The notes: generated from the sequence alone by a model not told the origin. 64,000 nt of DNA from Massilia varians (GCF_027923905.1 NZ_AP026966.1:1799001-1863000); one strand, 5' to 3'; counted from the first letter of the stretch, positions 28,711 through 37,328 are shown. Numbers and translations are program-made.

Positions 28711-30105
28711 TTACCCCTCCCTGTCCGGCGAATCCTCGCAGCGGCCCGCGTCGGCGCGTGTCCGCTCGGCTTGTCCTTCCTGTCCCGTATCGAGCGGCAG
28801 CGTGATCACGAAGCGCGCCCCGCCCAGCGGCGCGCTGTCCGCGCGCAGGCTGCCGCCGTGCAGCGCCACCGCCTTGCGCGCGATCGACAGACCGAGGCCA
28901 AAGCCGCCGGTGGCGCGGTCGCGGCTGCGGTCGAGCCGGTAGAACGGCTCGAAGACCCTGTCGCGCTCATCGAGCGGGATGCCGGGACCGTCGTCGTCGA
29001 CCGTGATCTCGACGCCGTCGCCGCTGCGCGCCGCCGCCAGTAGTATGCGGCCGGCCGCATATTTTTGCGCGTTGCGCAGCAGGTTGCAGACGGCGCGCGC
29101 CAGCAGGCGGCGGTCGAGCGCGAGCTCGCCCAGGTCCTCGGCCAGCACGCAGTCGAGCGCGTGCGGCGAAGGAGGCAGCATCTCGAGGCAGTCGCGCAGT
29201 ACCGTATCGAGCCGGACCGGCTCGCGCTGCAGCTGGCGTGTGCTGTCGAGTTTACTCATGTCGAGCAGCTCACCCACCAGGGAATTCAGTTCGCGCAGGT
29301 CGCCTTCCATCGCCCGGATGCGCTTGCCCAGGTCGGGGTCTCTGGCGCGCGCATCCAGCAGCTCCAGGCCGAATTCGAGCCGCGCGATCGGCGTGCGCAA
29401 TTCGTGCGACACCGAGTGCAGCAGGCTTTTCTGCGCTTCCAGCAGGTCTTCGATGCGGTCGGCCATGTGGTTGATGCGTTCGGCCAGCGGATAGATGCTG
29501 GCCGAGGGCTTCATCTGCGAACGCGCGCTCAGCTTGCCGCTGCCGAACTCGTCGGCCATGCGCGACAGCGACTGCAAGCCTTGCCAGTGCGAGCGCGACC
29601 ACAGCGCGATCGGCACCAGGAGCGCGATCGCCACGATCACGTAGCGCAGCGCTTCCATCGTGAGCGCTTTGCCGATGTCCACCGGCAGGTCCTGCGCATG
29701 CAGCACTTCCTCGTTGCTGCCGATGTAGCGCTGGCCGTCGAGGTCGACGCGGCGGTAGAAGCCGCGATTGGCGGGATCGAGCACCAGTTCGCCGCGCTCG
29801 AGCAGGGCGCGCCGGCCGGCCGGCAGGGCGCTGCGTGCCTGTGCCAGCGGAATCAGGTCGTAGCGCACATCGGACACGACGCGCACGTTGTTCAGGCGCG
29901 CCAGCCATTCGTCGCTTGGGGCCTGGTCAATGTACTGTTCCAGCAGGAAGATCTGGGCGGCCGCCTGGCGGCGTGCGATGTCCTCGAGCGGATCCCCGAA
30001 CAGCCGGCTGAAGGCGAAATAGATCACGAAGGTGGCCGCCGTGATCGAGAGCATGACCAGCACGAAGAAACGGAAGAATATCCGGTTCACGTGCCCATCC
30101 CGCAT
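28711..30105 (-). CDS. RstB-like sensor histidine kinase
   Basis: A 464-residue membrane kinase. TM1 is at about residues 9-33, a periplasmic domain follows to 150, TM2 is at about 154-170, then HAMP, the HisKA domain with phospho-acceptor H234 (SVSHELRTPIARLE), and the ATPase domain with NLLRNAQKYA (N box), VDDDGPGIP (G1) and GGFGLGLSIA (G2). The pattern resembles RstB of enterics. Its likely partner regulator lies at 33225-33914 on the same strand, separated by three opposite-strand genes. The ATG at 30105 lacks a good ribosome site; a GTG five codons on (VNRIFFRFF) is a strong alternative start. Confidence 0.88.
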   Translation of the reverse strand: MRDGHVNRIFFRFFVLVMLSITAATFVIYFAFSRLFGDPLEDIARRQAAAQIFLLEQYIDQAPSDEWLARLNNVRVVSDVRYDLIPLAQARSALPAGRRALLERGELVLDPANRGFYRRVDLDGQRYIGSNEEVLHAQDLPVDIGKALTMEALRYVIVAIALLVPIALWSRSHWQGLQSLSRMADEFGSGKLSARSQMKPSASIYPLAERINHMADRIEDLLEAQKSLLHSVSHELRTPIARLEFGLELLDARARDPDLGKRIRAMEGDLRELNSLVGELLDMSKLDSTRQLQREPVRLDTVLRDCLEMLPPSPHALDCVLAEDLGELALDRRLLARAVCNLLRNAQKYAAGRILLAAARSGDGVEITVDDDGPGIPLDERDRVFEPFYRLDRSRDRATGGFGLGLSIARKAVALHGGSLRADSAPLGGARFVITLPLDTGQEGQAERTRADAGRCEDSPDREG

Positions 30106-30205
30106 AACTGCTTGTTACGAAACGCTGCCAAACACATAGTATCTCCTTGGCAGCATTGTATAGGAGCAGGTGCCTCTTAGGAATCTTCCTACCGGCTTTC
30201 CTCTC

Positions 30206-30225
30206 GCTTACAAATTGCAGACAAT
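30206..30225. promoter_or_regulatory. Candidate response-regulator site, kinase side
   Basis: GCTTACAAATTGCAGACAAT shares 15 of 20 positions with a sequence at 33990-34009 in the promoter region of the regulator gene. TTACA and GACA repeat about 11 bases apart, as in direct-repeat sites of OmpR-family regulators. Assignment to the local regulator is inference. Confidence 0.4.
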
Positions 30226-30312
30226 TCCTCGACAGTTCGAGGGGGAATGCAGGGCGTGGACTTCCTATGATGCTCAACATCAGGTTAAGGATTTTTATCT
30301 GGTTTTCCGTTT

Positions 30313-30347
30313 GCCCGCCTGATATGCGAGTGTCGGCGGGTTTTTTT
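30313..30347 (+). terminator. Terminator-like hairpin in the leader of the PrcB-domain gene
   Basis: CCCGCC pairs with GGCGGG across a 15-base loop and is followed by seven Ts. It ends 32 bases before the ATG at 30379. The nearest plus-strand gene upstream ends at 28121 with its own hairpin, so this probably acts as an attenuator or ends a small RNA started in the divergent promoter region. Confidence 0.6.
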
Positions 30348-30378
30348 ATATCTAAGGGAACGATCGGTGGAGAAGAAA

Positions 30379-31611
30379 ATGAGGAAGTTTCGACGCACTC
30401 TGATCAACGCCGCCGCCGTCATCGGCGTGGGCGTGGCTTTGGCAGCCTGCGGCGGCGGCGGTGAAGACATTGCCGTCATGAAGAACCAGACCGCAGGGCT
30501 GGGCATTGCGGTCGGCGAGCCCAATGGCGGCATGCCGGTCGTTTCCGAGTACATCAAGATGGCCCAGGAAGCATCCTGCGCATCGACCCGCAACAATCTG
30601 TATGTCGTCGACAGCAAGTACGTGCTGTGGGACCGCGCCGGCAACTGCGCCGACAACTCCACTGGCCAGACCCTGATGGGCGCGACCCCGCAGGCCGTGC
30701 TGTGCACCTCGGGCGACACGATCGCCGGCCCGCGCACCAGCTGCCTCGATGCGAGCGTACGCCCCCTGTTCGACACCATGCTGAAGAACCTCGACAAGGC
30801 CGACCTGGGCCTGGGCGCCGGCCACAAGGTCGAGCCGGTCGGCTTCCTGCCCAAGTCGGGCACTCCGGTCGCCTTCCAGACCATCGTCAGCGAAAGCTTC
30901 TCGAACATCGAGACGGCGCGCGAAGTCGTGATCAAGGACGCGGCCGCGTGGTCGGCCCTGTGGTCCGAACACAGCAAGACCCGCATCGCAGCGCCGCAAG
31001 TCGATTTCTCGCGCCACATGCTGGTGGCGGTATTCCAGGGCAGCGGCAATCCGGGCTGCGGCAGCTTCGACGTGGTGCACGTCGGCGCGAAAGACGGCAA
31101 GCTGCTGGTCGAATACGAGATCCGCGACATGTCGCCGGTCATGCTGTGCCTGGCCGCCGTGACCCAGCCGATGCGCGTGGTCGCGGTGCCGAAGATCGAT
31201 GCGCCGGTCGAGTTCCGCAAGATCGTCAACGACTACGTCAACTTCACCACGGTCGAGCCGCATGTGCGCACCGGCATCCTCGAGCAGCGCAATGTCGTGG
31301 TGCGCGACGAGGCGGCCTGGACGCGCCTGTGGGCCGAACATGCCGGCAGCGAGCATGCCTTGCCGAAGATCGATTTCAAGGAGCAGATGGTGATCGGCGT
31401 GTTCCGCGGTCCCAAGCCCAGTACCTGCCACGGCGGCGGCGTCGCCAACGTGAGCTTCCGGAACGGCAAGCTGCAGGTGGGCGTGGTCGACACCGTGCCC
31501 GGCCCCGGCGTCTTCTGCGGCATGATGATCGTCCACCCGGCGCACCTGGTGATCGTCAAGCGCAGCGAGGCGCCGGTGGAATTCGTCACAGAAACCCGAT
31601 CCACCCAGTAA
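30379..31611 (+). CDS. Lipoprotein with two PrcB C-terminal-like domains
   Basis: A 410-residue lipoprotein: a short signal ending in the lipobox ALAAC, so the mature N-terminus is a lipidated cysteine followed by glycines. Two related domains follow. Both open with a VV(I/V)(K/R)D.AAW..LW.EH motif (about residues 180 and 305) and continue with a PxIDF..(M/H)(L/M)V..VF core. This resembles the PrcB C-terminal domain, first named in a Treponema protease complex. The second copy keeps more of the end (PGPGVFCGMMIVHPAHLV). GGAGAAG at 30369 supports the ATG at 30379 over an upstream GTG. Function unknown; probably periplasmic protein contact. Confidence 0.75.
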   Translation: MRKFRRTLINAAAVIGVGVALAACGGGGEDIAVMKNQTAGLGIAVGEPNGGMPVVSEYIKMAQEASCASTRNNLYVVDSKYVLWDRAGNCADNSTGQTLMGATPQAVLCTSGDTIAGPRTSCLDASVRPLFDTMLKNLDKADLGLGAGHKVEPVGFLPKSGTPVAFQTIVSESFSNIETAREVVIKDAAAWSALWSEHSKTRIAAPQVDFSRHMLVAVFQGSGNPGCGSFDVVHVGAKDGKLLVEYEIRDMSPVMLCLAAVTQPMRVVAVPKIDAPVEFRKIVNDYVNFTTVEPHVRTGILEQRNVVVRDEAAWTRLWAEHAGSEHALPKIDFKEQMVIGVFRGPKPSTCHGGGVANVSFRNGKLQVGVVDTVPGPGVFCGMMIVHPAHLVIVKRSEAPVEFVTETRSTQ

Positions 31612-31680
31612 CAATGCGTGAGAGTTCGGCTTGCCCGACGTAAAATGTTGGATTGCCGAACTCTGCCGATTGTGAACGAC

Positions 31681-32526
31681 ATGAAGAAGCTTTTCGCCCT
31701 GGTTCTGGCTGTCTCGGGCAGCGCCGCAAGCGCACAGACGCCGACCACCAACCCGATGCCCGACGGCAGCCGCGATATGTATGCGGGGCTGGGCGTCGTG
31801 TCGGCGCCGCGGTACGAGGGGGCGGACAGCAGGAAGATCAGGGCATTGCCGGTGCTTCAGGCCCAATGGAGCAACGGCATGTTTGTTTCCGGCATGAGCG
31901 CCGGAATGCACCTGTCCGCCAGACCGCTGGTCGAATACGGTCCGCTGCTGGCCGTTCATCCGCGCCGCACCGCATCGGGCACCGGCTCCATCGTCGGCGG
32001 CGTCGATGCCTTTGCCACGCTGCTGCCGTCGACCGAGCGCGCCATGAAGAGCCCGAATCCGCTGGCCGGCATGGAAGAGATCAAGGCGCGTCTTGAAGCG
32101 GGCGCTTTCTTCAATGTGTATCTGTCGCCGCAATGGCGCCTGACCAGCAGCGTGCTGGCCGGCGCCGGCAACGACCGCAACGGCGTGCGTGGCGAGTTCG
32201 GCATCCAGCGCCTGGCGATGCAGCTGGCCCCGCACCACACGCTGTCGCTGTCGGCCGGCCTGGGGCTGGCCAACCGCGCCTACCAGCAGAGCTACTTCGG
32301 CGTCAGCGCCGAGCAGGCCGCGAGCAGCGGCAACCGCTTCTACCGCCCGGACGGCGGCCTGAAGGACCTGCGCATCGGCGCGCGCTGGAACTGGGCGCTG
32401 TCGCCCTCGTGGATGCTGACATCGAGCGTGCAGGGCACGCGCCTGATGGGCGACACCCGCCGCAGCCCGCTCGTCGAGCGGCCCGACAACCTGACGGTTT
32501 CGACCGCCTTCGCCTACCGGTTCTGA
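31681..32526 (+). CDS. MipA/OmpV-family outer-membrane protein
   Basis: A 281-residue beta-barrel candidate: a signal peptide (MKKLFALVLAVSGSAASAQ) and then the MipA/OmpV pattern, beginning MYAGLGVVSAPRYEGADSRKIRALPVLQAQW, with alternating hydrophobic strands and a terminal FAYRF suited to BAM insertion. MipA of E. coli scaffolds MltA and PBP1B; OmpV homologues are adhesins or porins. Such genes are often beside RstAB-like two-component systems, as here. The ATG at 31681 is chosen because it opens the signal peptide. Its stop overlaps the next start. Confidence 0.88.
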   Translation: MKKLFALVLAVSGSAASAQTPTTNPMPDGSRDMYAGLGVVSAPRYEGADSRKIRALPVLQAQWSNGMFVSGMSAGMHLSARPLVEYGPLLAVHPRRTASGTGSIVGGVDAFATLLPSTERAMKSPNPLAGMEEIKARLEAGAFFNVYLSPQWRLTSSVLAGAGNDRNGVRGEFGIQRLAMQLAPHHTLSLSAGLGLANRAYQQSYFGVSAEQAASSGNRFYRPDGGLKDLRIGARWNWALSPSWMLTSSVQGTRLMGDTRRSPLVERPDNLTVSTAFAYRF

Positions 32527-33224
32527 TGATGCGATTCGCTCACGCCACCGCATGCGTACTGCTCCTGAGCTCGGCCAGCCTGGCCGCGGCGCAGGCGCTT
32601 GCGCCGGCGTCGGAGTGGGCGAGCTACCGCGACGCCTACCGCAGCCTGGTCGTGTTCGAGAAATACGGCGGCGCCAAGAACCTGCTGCAGAACCACCTGC
32701 AACTGCTGCCGCGCGAGAAAGGCGCGTTGGGAGAGGGCCTGCAACTGGTCCTGACGGGCAAGACCGTACAGACCAGCCTGGCGCTCGACGCCCTGGGACG
32801 CGGCGTGCTGCCCCTGGTGAAGGCCGCCTACGACGACAACGCCGTGCTGGCGCCGAACCGCAAGATCGGCCCTTTCAGCCTGCGTGCCCGGGTGAGCATC
32901 GCGCCGCGGGCGGACAACGTCTACGACACGGACGAGCTGCGCGCCGCCTGCGCCCAGGCCCTGTCCTATGCCCGCCACGTCGATGCCACGGCGCGCTCGC
33001 GCCAGTGCGTGGGGGTGCGCATGGTGTTCCCGAAGAAGGGCGTGGAGGCCTCGGTCAAGCTGCGCCGTCCGGACGGCGAGCAGGCGCTGCCGCTCACGCC
33101 TGGTGCGGCCTTCGGCGGCGACCTCGATGCCGACTTCCCGACCGTGAACTACCGCTTCGGCGCCGAGCGGGCGCAGGTGATCACCTATAGCGCGCCGCTG
33201 GCGATCGTGCCGCTGTTCGAGTGA
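32526..33224 (+). CDS. Exported protein of unknown function, coupled to mipA-like gene
   Basis: A 232-residue protein beginning with two methionines and a signal peptide (to about residue 23, SLAAAQA). The mature part has no transmembrane helix. Features are a helical first half (YRDAYRSLVVFEKYGG), a region with PNRKIGPFSLRARVSI, and two cysteines (RAACAQA, SRQCVGV). I do not recognise the family. The first ATG overlaps the stop of the MipA-like gene. It ends one base before the end of the convergent response-regulator gene, leaving no intergenic space. Confidence 0.75.
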   Translation: MMRFAHATACVLLLSSASLAAAQALAPASEWASYRDAYRSLVVFEKYGGAKNLLQNHLQLLPREKGALGEGLQLVLTGKTVQTSLALDALGRGVLPLVKAAYDDNAVLAPNRKIGPFSLRARVSIAPRADNVYDTDELRAACAQALSYARHVDATARSRQCVGVRMVFPKKGVEASVKLRRPDGEQALPLTPGAAFGGDLDADFPTVNYRFGAERAQVITYSAPLAIVPLFE

Positions 33225-33914
33225 TCAATCCCAGGCCGACGGCGAGAACAGATAGCCTTCGCCCCACACCGTCTTGATCTTTTCCGAATCGGCGTCCTCG
33301 AACTTGCGGCGCAGCTTGGAGATGCAGTTGTCGATGCTGCGGTCCAGCCCATCGAATTCGATCCCGCGCATCTTCTTGAGCAGCGCGTCGCGCGACAGCA
33401 CGCGGCCGGCGGCTTCGGCCAGCACCAGCAGCAGCTTGTATTCTGTATTCGACAGCACGCAGGGTTCGCCGCGCCAGACCACGCTGCGGTCGCTGGTGAC
33501 GATGCGCAGCGCGCCGAACTGCAGCACGCGCGCATCAAGCCCGCCCTTGGCCTGGGCCGTGCGCCGCAGCAGGGCGCGCAGGCGCGCCAGCAGCACGCGC
33601 GGCTGCACCGGCTTGTTGACGAAATCGTCGGCGCCCTGTTCCAGGCCCGAGACTTCGTCGTAGGAGTCCTCGCGCGCGGTCAGGATCAGGATCGGCACTT
33701 CGGACACTTCGCGGATCCGGCGGCACACCACCATGCCGTCCAGACCCGGCAGCATCAGGTCGAGCACGACCACGTCGGGCGAGAGCGTCTTGAAACGCTC
33801 CAGCGCCTGGTCGCCGCGCGTGACCAGGTCGACCGCGAATTCATAGCCGGACAGGTATTCAGTGACGAGCTCGGCCAGGCGTGCATCGTCTTCCACTAAC
33901 ATCACTCGGTACAT
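33225..33914 (-). CDS. OmpR/RstA-family response regulator
   Basis: A 229-residue regulator. The receiver has the acidic pair in LVEDDARL, the phospho-acceptor D52 (VVVLDLMLPG), the threonine of ILTAREDS and K102-like lysine in VNKPVQP. The winged-helix output domain contains LSNTEYKLLLVLAEAAGRVLSRD-type sequence and the recognition helix around DRSIDNCISKLRRKFE. GGAGGAG lies well placed before the ATG. It is the presumed partner of the RstB-like kinase 3 kb away on the same strand. A direct-repeat-like site stands about 80 bases upstream of the start. Confidence 0.92.
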   Translation of the reverse strand: MYRVMLVEDDARLAELVTEYLSGYEFAVDLVTRGDQALERFKTLSPDVVVLDLMLPGLDGMVVCRRIREVSEVPILILTAREDSYDEVSGLEQGADDFVNKPVQPRVLLARLRALLRRTAQAKGGLDARVLQFGALRIVTSDRSVVWRGEPCVLSNTEYKLLLVLAEAAGRVLSRDALLKKMRGIEFDGLDRSIDNCISKLRRKFEDADSEKIKTVWGEGYLFSPSAWD

Positions 33915-33989
33915 GCTTGTATCTCCTCCGTCCGAGATTGTATAGAACTCGTTGCCCGACAGCACAACCCCTACAAAGAGGGGACATTT

Positions 33990-34009
33990 GCTTACAGTTC
34001 GGTGACAAT
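33990..34009. promoter_or_regulatory. Candidate response-regulator site, regulator side
   Basis: GCTTACAGTTCGGTGACAAT matches the kinase-side sequence at 30206-30225 at 15 of 20 positions, with TTACA and TGACA 11 bases apart. It lies between the regulator gene and the divergent S9 peptidase gene, so it could serve either or both. Confidence 0.4.
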
Positions 34010-34082
34010 GATGCGCTCGCCCCACCATCGTGTAAAGTTGAAGTGCAGTAACGCCAACAACCCATGCATCGGAGACCACCGG

Positions 34083-36056
34083 ATGAGACTTCACCGCCGC
34101 CCGCTCGGGCTGACCCTGATCGCCACCTTGTTTCTCGCCGCCGGCCCGGCCGCGGCCCAGGAGAGCGCCGTCGCACCCCCGGCCGCGATGGTGCTGGAAA
34201 ACGTGCCGCCGGTGCCTGCCAGCCTGGCCAGCCAGGTGGCGAAGTACAACGACTTCAAGCCGACCTCGTTCGCGTCCTGGCACCCGACCAGGCTCGAGAT
34301 GATCGTCTCGCGCCGCCACAACAACACGCCCCAGCTGTTCCGCGTCGCCAAACCGGGTGCGCCGCTCGCATTGATGACCGATTACGCCGAGCCGGTGCGC
34401 TCGGCCCAGTACGAGCCGCGTCATGGCAAGTACTATGTGTTCGGCCGCGATGCCGGCGGCAACGAGGTGTTCCGCGCCTACCGCCGCGAGGTCGGCAGCC
34501 TGGATGCGATTCCGGTCACGCCGGACAACCGCCGGGTGCAGGACACCGCCTGGGCCAGGAAGAGCGGCCGGCTGCTGTACGTGACGGTGCCGGTGGGCCG
34601 CCAGGGCTCGAACGACCAGATCAGCTCCACGGTCAGCATCGTCGACCCGACGCAGCCGGAGCAGGCGCGCGTGCTGGCCGAGCTGCCGGGCGGCGGCTGG
34701 GGCTCCTTCGAATTCTCGCACGACGACAAGCAGCTGGTGTACAGCGAGTACGTGTCGGCCAACGAATCCTACCTGTGGCTGATGGACGTCGCCAGCGGCA
34801 AGAGCCGGCGCCTGACCGAGCAGGGTGGAGAGAAGGTCGCCTACGGCAATGCCAGGTTCGCGCGCGACGGCAAGGGCATCTACACGACCAGCGACCGCGG
34901 TTCGGAGTTCCAGCGCCTGGTCTACATCGACATCGCCAGCGGCAAGGAGACCGTGCTGACGCCTGGCATCAACTGGGACATCGACAGCTTCGACCTGACC
35001 GAGGACGGCAAGCTGCTCGCGTTTGTCGCCAACGAGGACGGCACGAGCGTGCTGCGCATGATGCGAACGGCGGACCGCAAGCTGGTGGCGCAGCCGGAGC
35101 TGCCGATGGGTGTCATCGGGCGCATCGAGTGGCACAAGGACAGCCGCCACCTGGCGCTGTCGCTGGCCTCGGCGCGCAGCCCGTCGGAGGTCTACAGCGT
35201 CGACGCGAAGACGAGCGCCGTGACGCGCTGGACCCGGCACGAGAAGATGGAGGTGGACATGAACAAGTTCGCCGAGCCCTCGCTGGTGCGCTGGAAGTCG
35301 TTCGACGGCCGCGAGATCTCGGGCTTCGTCTACCGTCCGGACGCCGCCAGGTTCCCGGGCAAGCGCCCGGTGCTGATCAATATCCACGGCGGTCCGGAAG
35401 GGCAGTCGACGCCGGGCTTTTTGGGCCGCAACAACTACTTCACCGACGAGATGGGCCTGACGGTGATCTACCCGAACGTGCGCGGCTCGACCGGCTACGG
35501 CAAGAGCTTCCTGAAGCTGGACAACGGCAAGCTGCGTGAAGACTCGGTGAAGGACATCGGCGCGCTGCTCGACTGGATCGCGGCCCAGCCCGACATGGAC
35601 GCCTCGCGCGTGGCGGTGATGGGCGGCTCCTACGGCGGCTACATGACCCTGGCCGTATCGACCATGTACCCGGAGCGCATCGCCGCCAGCATCGACATCG
35701 TCGGCATCTCGAACTTCGTCACCTTCCTCGAGCGCACCGAGAGCTACCGCCGCGACCTGCGCCGCGTGGAGTACGGCGACGAGCGCGACCCCGAGATGCG
35801 CAAGTGGATGGAAGCGACGGCGCCGGCCAACAACGCGTCGAAGATCAAGAAGCCGCTGTTCGTCGTGCAGGGCAAGAACGACCCGCGCGTGCCCTGGCAG
35901 GAGGCCGACCAGATCGTGGCCACGGTGAAGAAGAACGGCACGCCGGTGTGGTACATGACGGCGAACGACGAAGGACACGGTTTCGGCAAGAAGGCCAATG
36001 CCGACTACCTGTTCTATGCGACGATCGATTTCTTCAATACGTACTTACTGAAATAA
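34083..36056 (+). CDS. Secreted prolyl-oligopeptidase-family (S9) serine peptidase
   Basis: A 657-residue exported peptidase. A signal peptide (about residues 1-24, AAAQE) is followed by a seven-bladed beta-propeller (about 50-390) with WD40-like strands such as FEFSHDDKQLVYS, then the alpha/beta-hydrolase domain with nucleophile S516 in MGGSYGGYMT, the acid in QGKNDPRVPWQEA, and the histidine in NDEGHGFGKK. This is the arrangement of acylaminoacyl- and dipeptidyl-peptidases that trim short peptides. GGAGACCACC precedes the ATG at 34083; the longer frame to 34002 would bury the signal peptide. Confidence 0.92.
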   Translation: MRLHRRPLGLTLIATLFLAAGPAAAQESAVAPPAAMVLENVPPVPASLASQVAKYNDFKPTSFASWHPTRLEMIVSRRHNNTPQLFRVAKPGAPLALMTDYAEPVRSAQYEPRHGKYYVFGRDAGGNEVFRAYRREVGSLDAIPVTPDNRRVQDTAWARKSGRLLYVTVPVGRQGSNDQISSTVSIVDPTQPEQARVLAELPGGGWGSFEFSHDDKQLVYSEYVSANESYLWLMDVASGKSRRLTEQGGEKVAYGNARFARDGKGIYTTSDRGSEFQRLVYIDIASGKETVLTPGINWDIDSFDLTEDGKLLAFVANEDGTSVLRMMRTADRKLVAQPELPMGVIGRIEWHKDSRHLALSLASARSPSEVYSVDAKTSAVTRWTRHEKMEVDMNKFAEPSLVRWKSFDGREISGFVYRPDAARFPGKRPVLINIHGGPEGQSTPGFLGRNNYFTDEMGLTVIYPNVRGSTGYGKSFLKLDNGKLREDSVKDIGALLDWIAAQPDMDASRVAVMGGSYGGYMTLAVSTMYPERIAASIDIVGISNFVTFLERTESYRRDLRRVEYGDERDPEMRKWMEATAPANNASKIKKPLFVVQGKNDPRVPWQEADQIVATVKKNGTPVWYMTANDEGHGFGKKANADYLFYATIDFFNTYLLK

Positions 36057-36059
36057 ACT

Positions 36060-36167
36060 GTAGGGTGGTCGGCTATGCCGACCGCGCGTTCAAGTCACGT
36101 ACGCCGGCCTGCTCCGTGGTTTGTATTCGGTCCTTGAACGCGCGGACGGCGAAGCCGTCCACCCTAC
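36060..36167. repeat. REP-like inverted pair, locus C
   Basis: Two complete elements face each other. The left one runs GTAGGGTGGTCGGC..GCCGACCGCGCGTTCAAG (36060-36094) and the right one is its inverse, CTTGAACGCGCGGACGGC..GCCGTCCACCCTAC (36133-36167). Stem bases differ from the other loci, but pairing is preserved. It lies between convergent genes and supplies the stop codon of dmlA. Confidence 0.85.
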
Positions 36168-37234
36168 GCAGTAACGAGATACGCCGCGATCGCTTTCCCC
36201 ACCTCGGTCGTATCCGCCGTCCCGCCCATGTCCGGCGTGCGCGGCCCGTTCACCAGGCAGTGCTCGATCGCGCGCAGCAGCGCATCGTGCGCATCCTTGT
36301 ACCCCAGGAACTCCAGCATCATCGCCCCCGACCAGATCATGGCGATCGGGTTGGCGATGTTCCTGCCGTAGATGTCGGGCGCCGAGCCGTGCACCGGCTC
36401 GAACAGCGAGGGGAAGCTGCGCTCGGGATTCAGGTTGGCCGAGGGAGCGATGCCGATCGTGCCGGTGCAGGCCGGGCCCAGGTCCGACAGGATGTCGCCG
36501 AACAGGTTCGAGGCCACCACCACGTCGAAACGCTCGGGCGACAGCACGAAGCGCGCCGCCAGGATGTCGACGTGGTACTTGTCCCAGCGGACATCCGGAT
36601 ACGCTGCTCCAACAGCGGCCACGCGCTCGTCCCAGTAGGGCATCGAGATCGCGATGCCGTTCGACTTGGTGGCGGCGGTCAGGTGCTGCTTCGGGCGGCG
36701 CTGGGCCAGGTCGAAGGCGTACTTGAGGATGCGGTCGGTGCCCTTGCGGGTGAAGATGGCTTCCTGCAGCACCAGCTCGCGCTCGGTGCCCTCGAACATG
36801 CGTCCGCCCACCGCCGAGTATTCGCCTTCGGTATTCTCCCTCACCACGTAGAAGTCGATGTCGCCCGGCTTCTTATTGGCGAGCGGGCAGGGCACGCCCG
36901 GCATCAGGCGCACCGGGCGCAGGTTGACGTACTGGTCGAACTCGCGCCGGAACTTGAGCAGCGAGCCCCACAGCGAGATGTGGTCGGGAACAAGGTCGGG
37001 CCAGCCGACCGCGCCGAAGAAGATCGCGTCGACGCCGTCGAGTTGCTGTTTCCAGTCGTCCGGCATCATCTTGCCGTGCTCGCGGTAGTAGTCGCAGCTG
37101 GCCCATGCGAAGGTGACGAACTCCAGCGGGATGCCGAAGCGCCGCGCCGCCGCCTCGACGGCGCGCAAGCCCTCGGGCATGACCTCCTTGCCGATGCCGT
37201 CTCCGGCGATCACGGCGATCCTGTGCTGCTGCAT
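36164..37234 (-). CDS. dmlA: D-malate/tartrate dehydrogenase (decarboxylating)
   Basis: An NAD-dependent beta-decarboxylating dehydrogenase of 356 residues in the isopropylmalate/isocitrate dehydrogenase family. Signatures are IAVIAGDGIGKEVMPEG at the N-terminus, the substrate arginines near LKFRREFDQYVNLRPVR, and the metal/NAD motif NLFGDILSDLGPACTG with EPVHGSAPDI. The combination GAVGWPDLVPDH points to the D-malate/tartrate branch, converting D-malate to pyruvate and CO2. The divergent neighbour is a clear DmlR homologue, the same pair as in E. coli, which supports D-malate. The stop codon lies within a REP-like repeat. Confidence 0.9.
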   Translation of the reverse strand: MQQHRIAVIAGDGIGKEVMPEGLRAVEAAARRFGIPLEFVTFAWASCDYYREHGKMMPDDWKQQLDGVDAIFFGAVGWPDLVPDHISLWGSLLKFRREFDQYVNLRPVRLMPGVPCPLANKKPGDIDFYVVRENTEGEYSAVGGRMFEGTERELVLQEAIFTRKGTDRILKYAFDLAQRRPKQHLTAATKSNGIAISMPYWDERVAAVGAAYPDVRWDKYHVDILAARFVLSPERFDVVVASNLFGDILSDLGPACTGTIGIAPSANLNPERSFPSLFEPVHGSAPDIYGRNIANPIAMIWSGAMMLEFLGYKDAHDALLRAIEHCLVNGPRTPDMGGTADTTEVGKAIAAYLVTA

Positions 37235-37328
37235 GGCTGGCTCCTGTGGGTGTTGAGTGTCGGCTCAGCATAGCAAGAATACGCCACGTTTATAATCCAC
37301 CGTGGTGTGGCCTTATGGAACACGAATC

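Noticed and set aside
34002..34082. N-terminal extension of the S9 peptidase
   Set aside because: It would place 27 polar residues before a clear signal peptide, and the ATG at 34083 has a good ribosome site.
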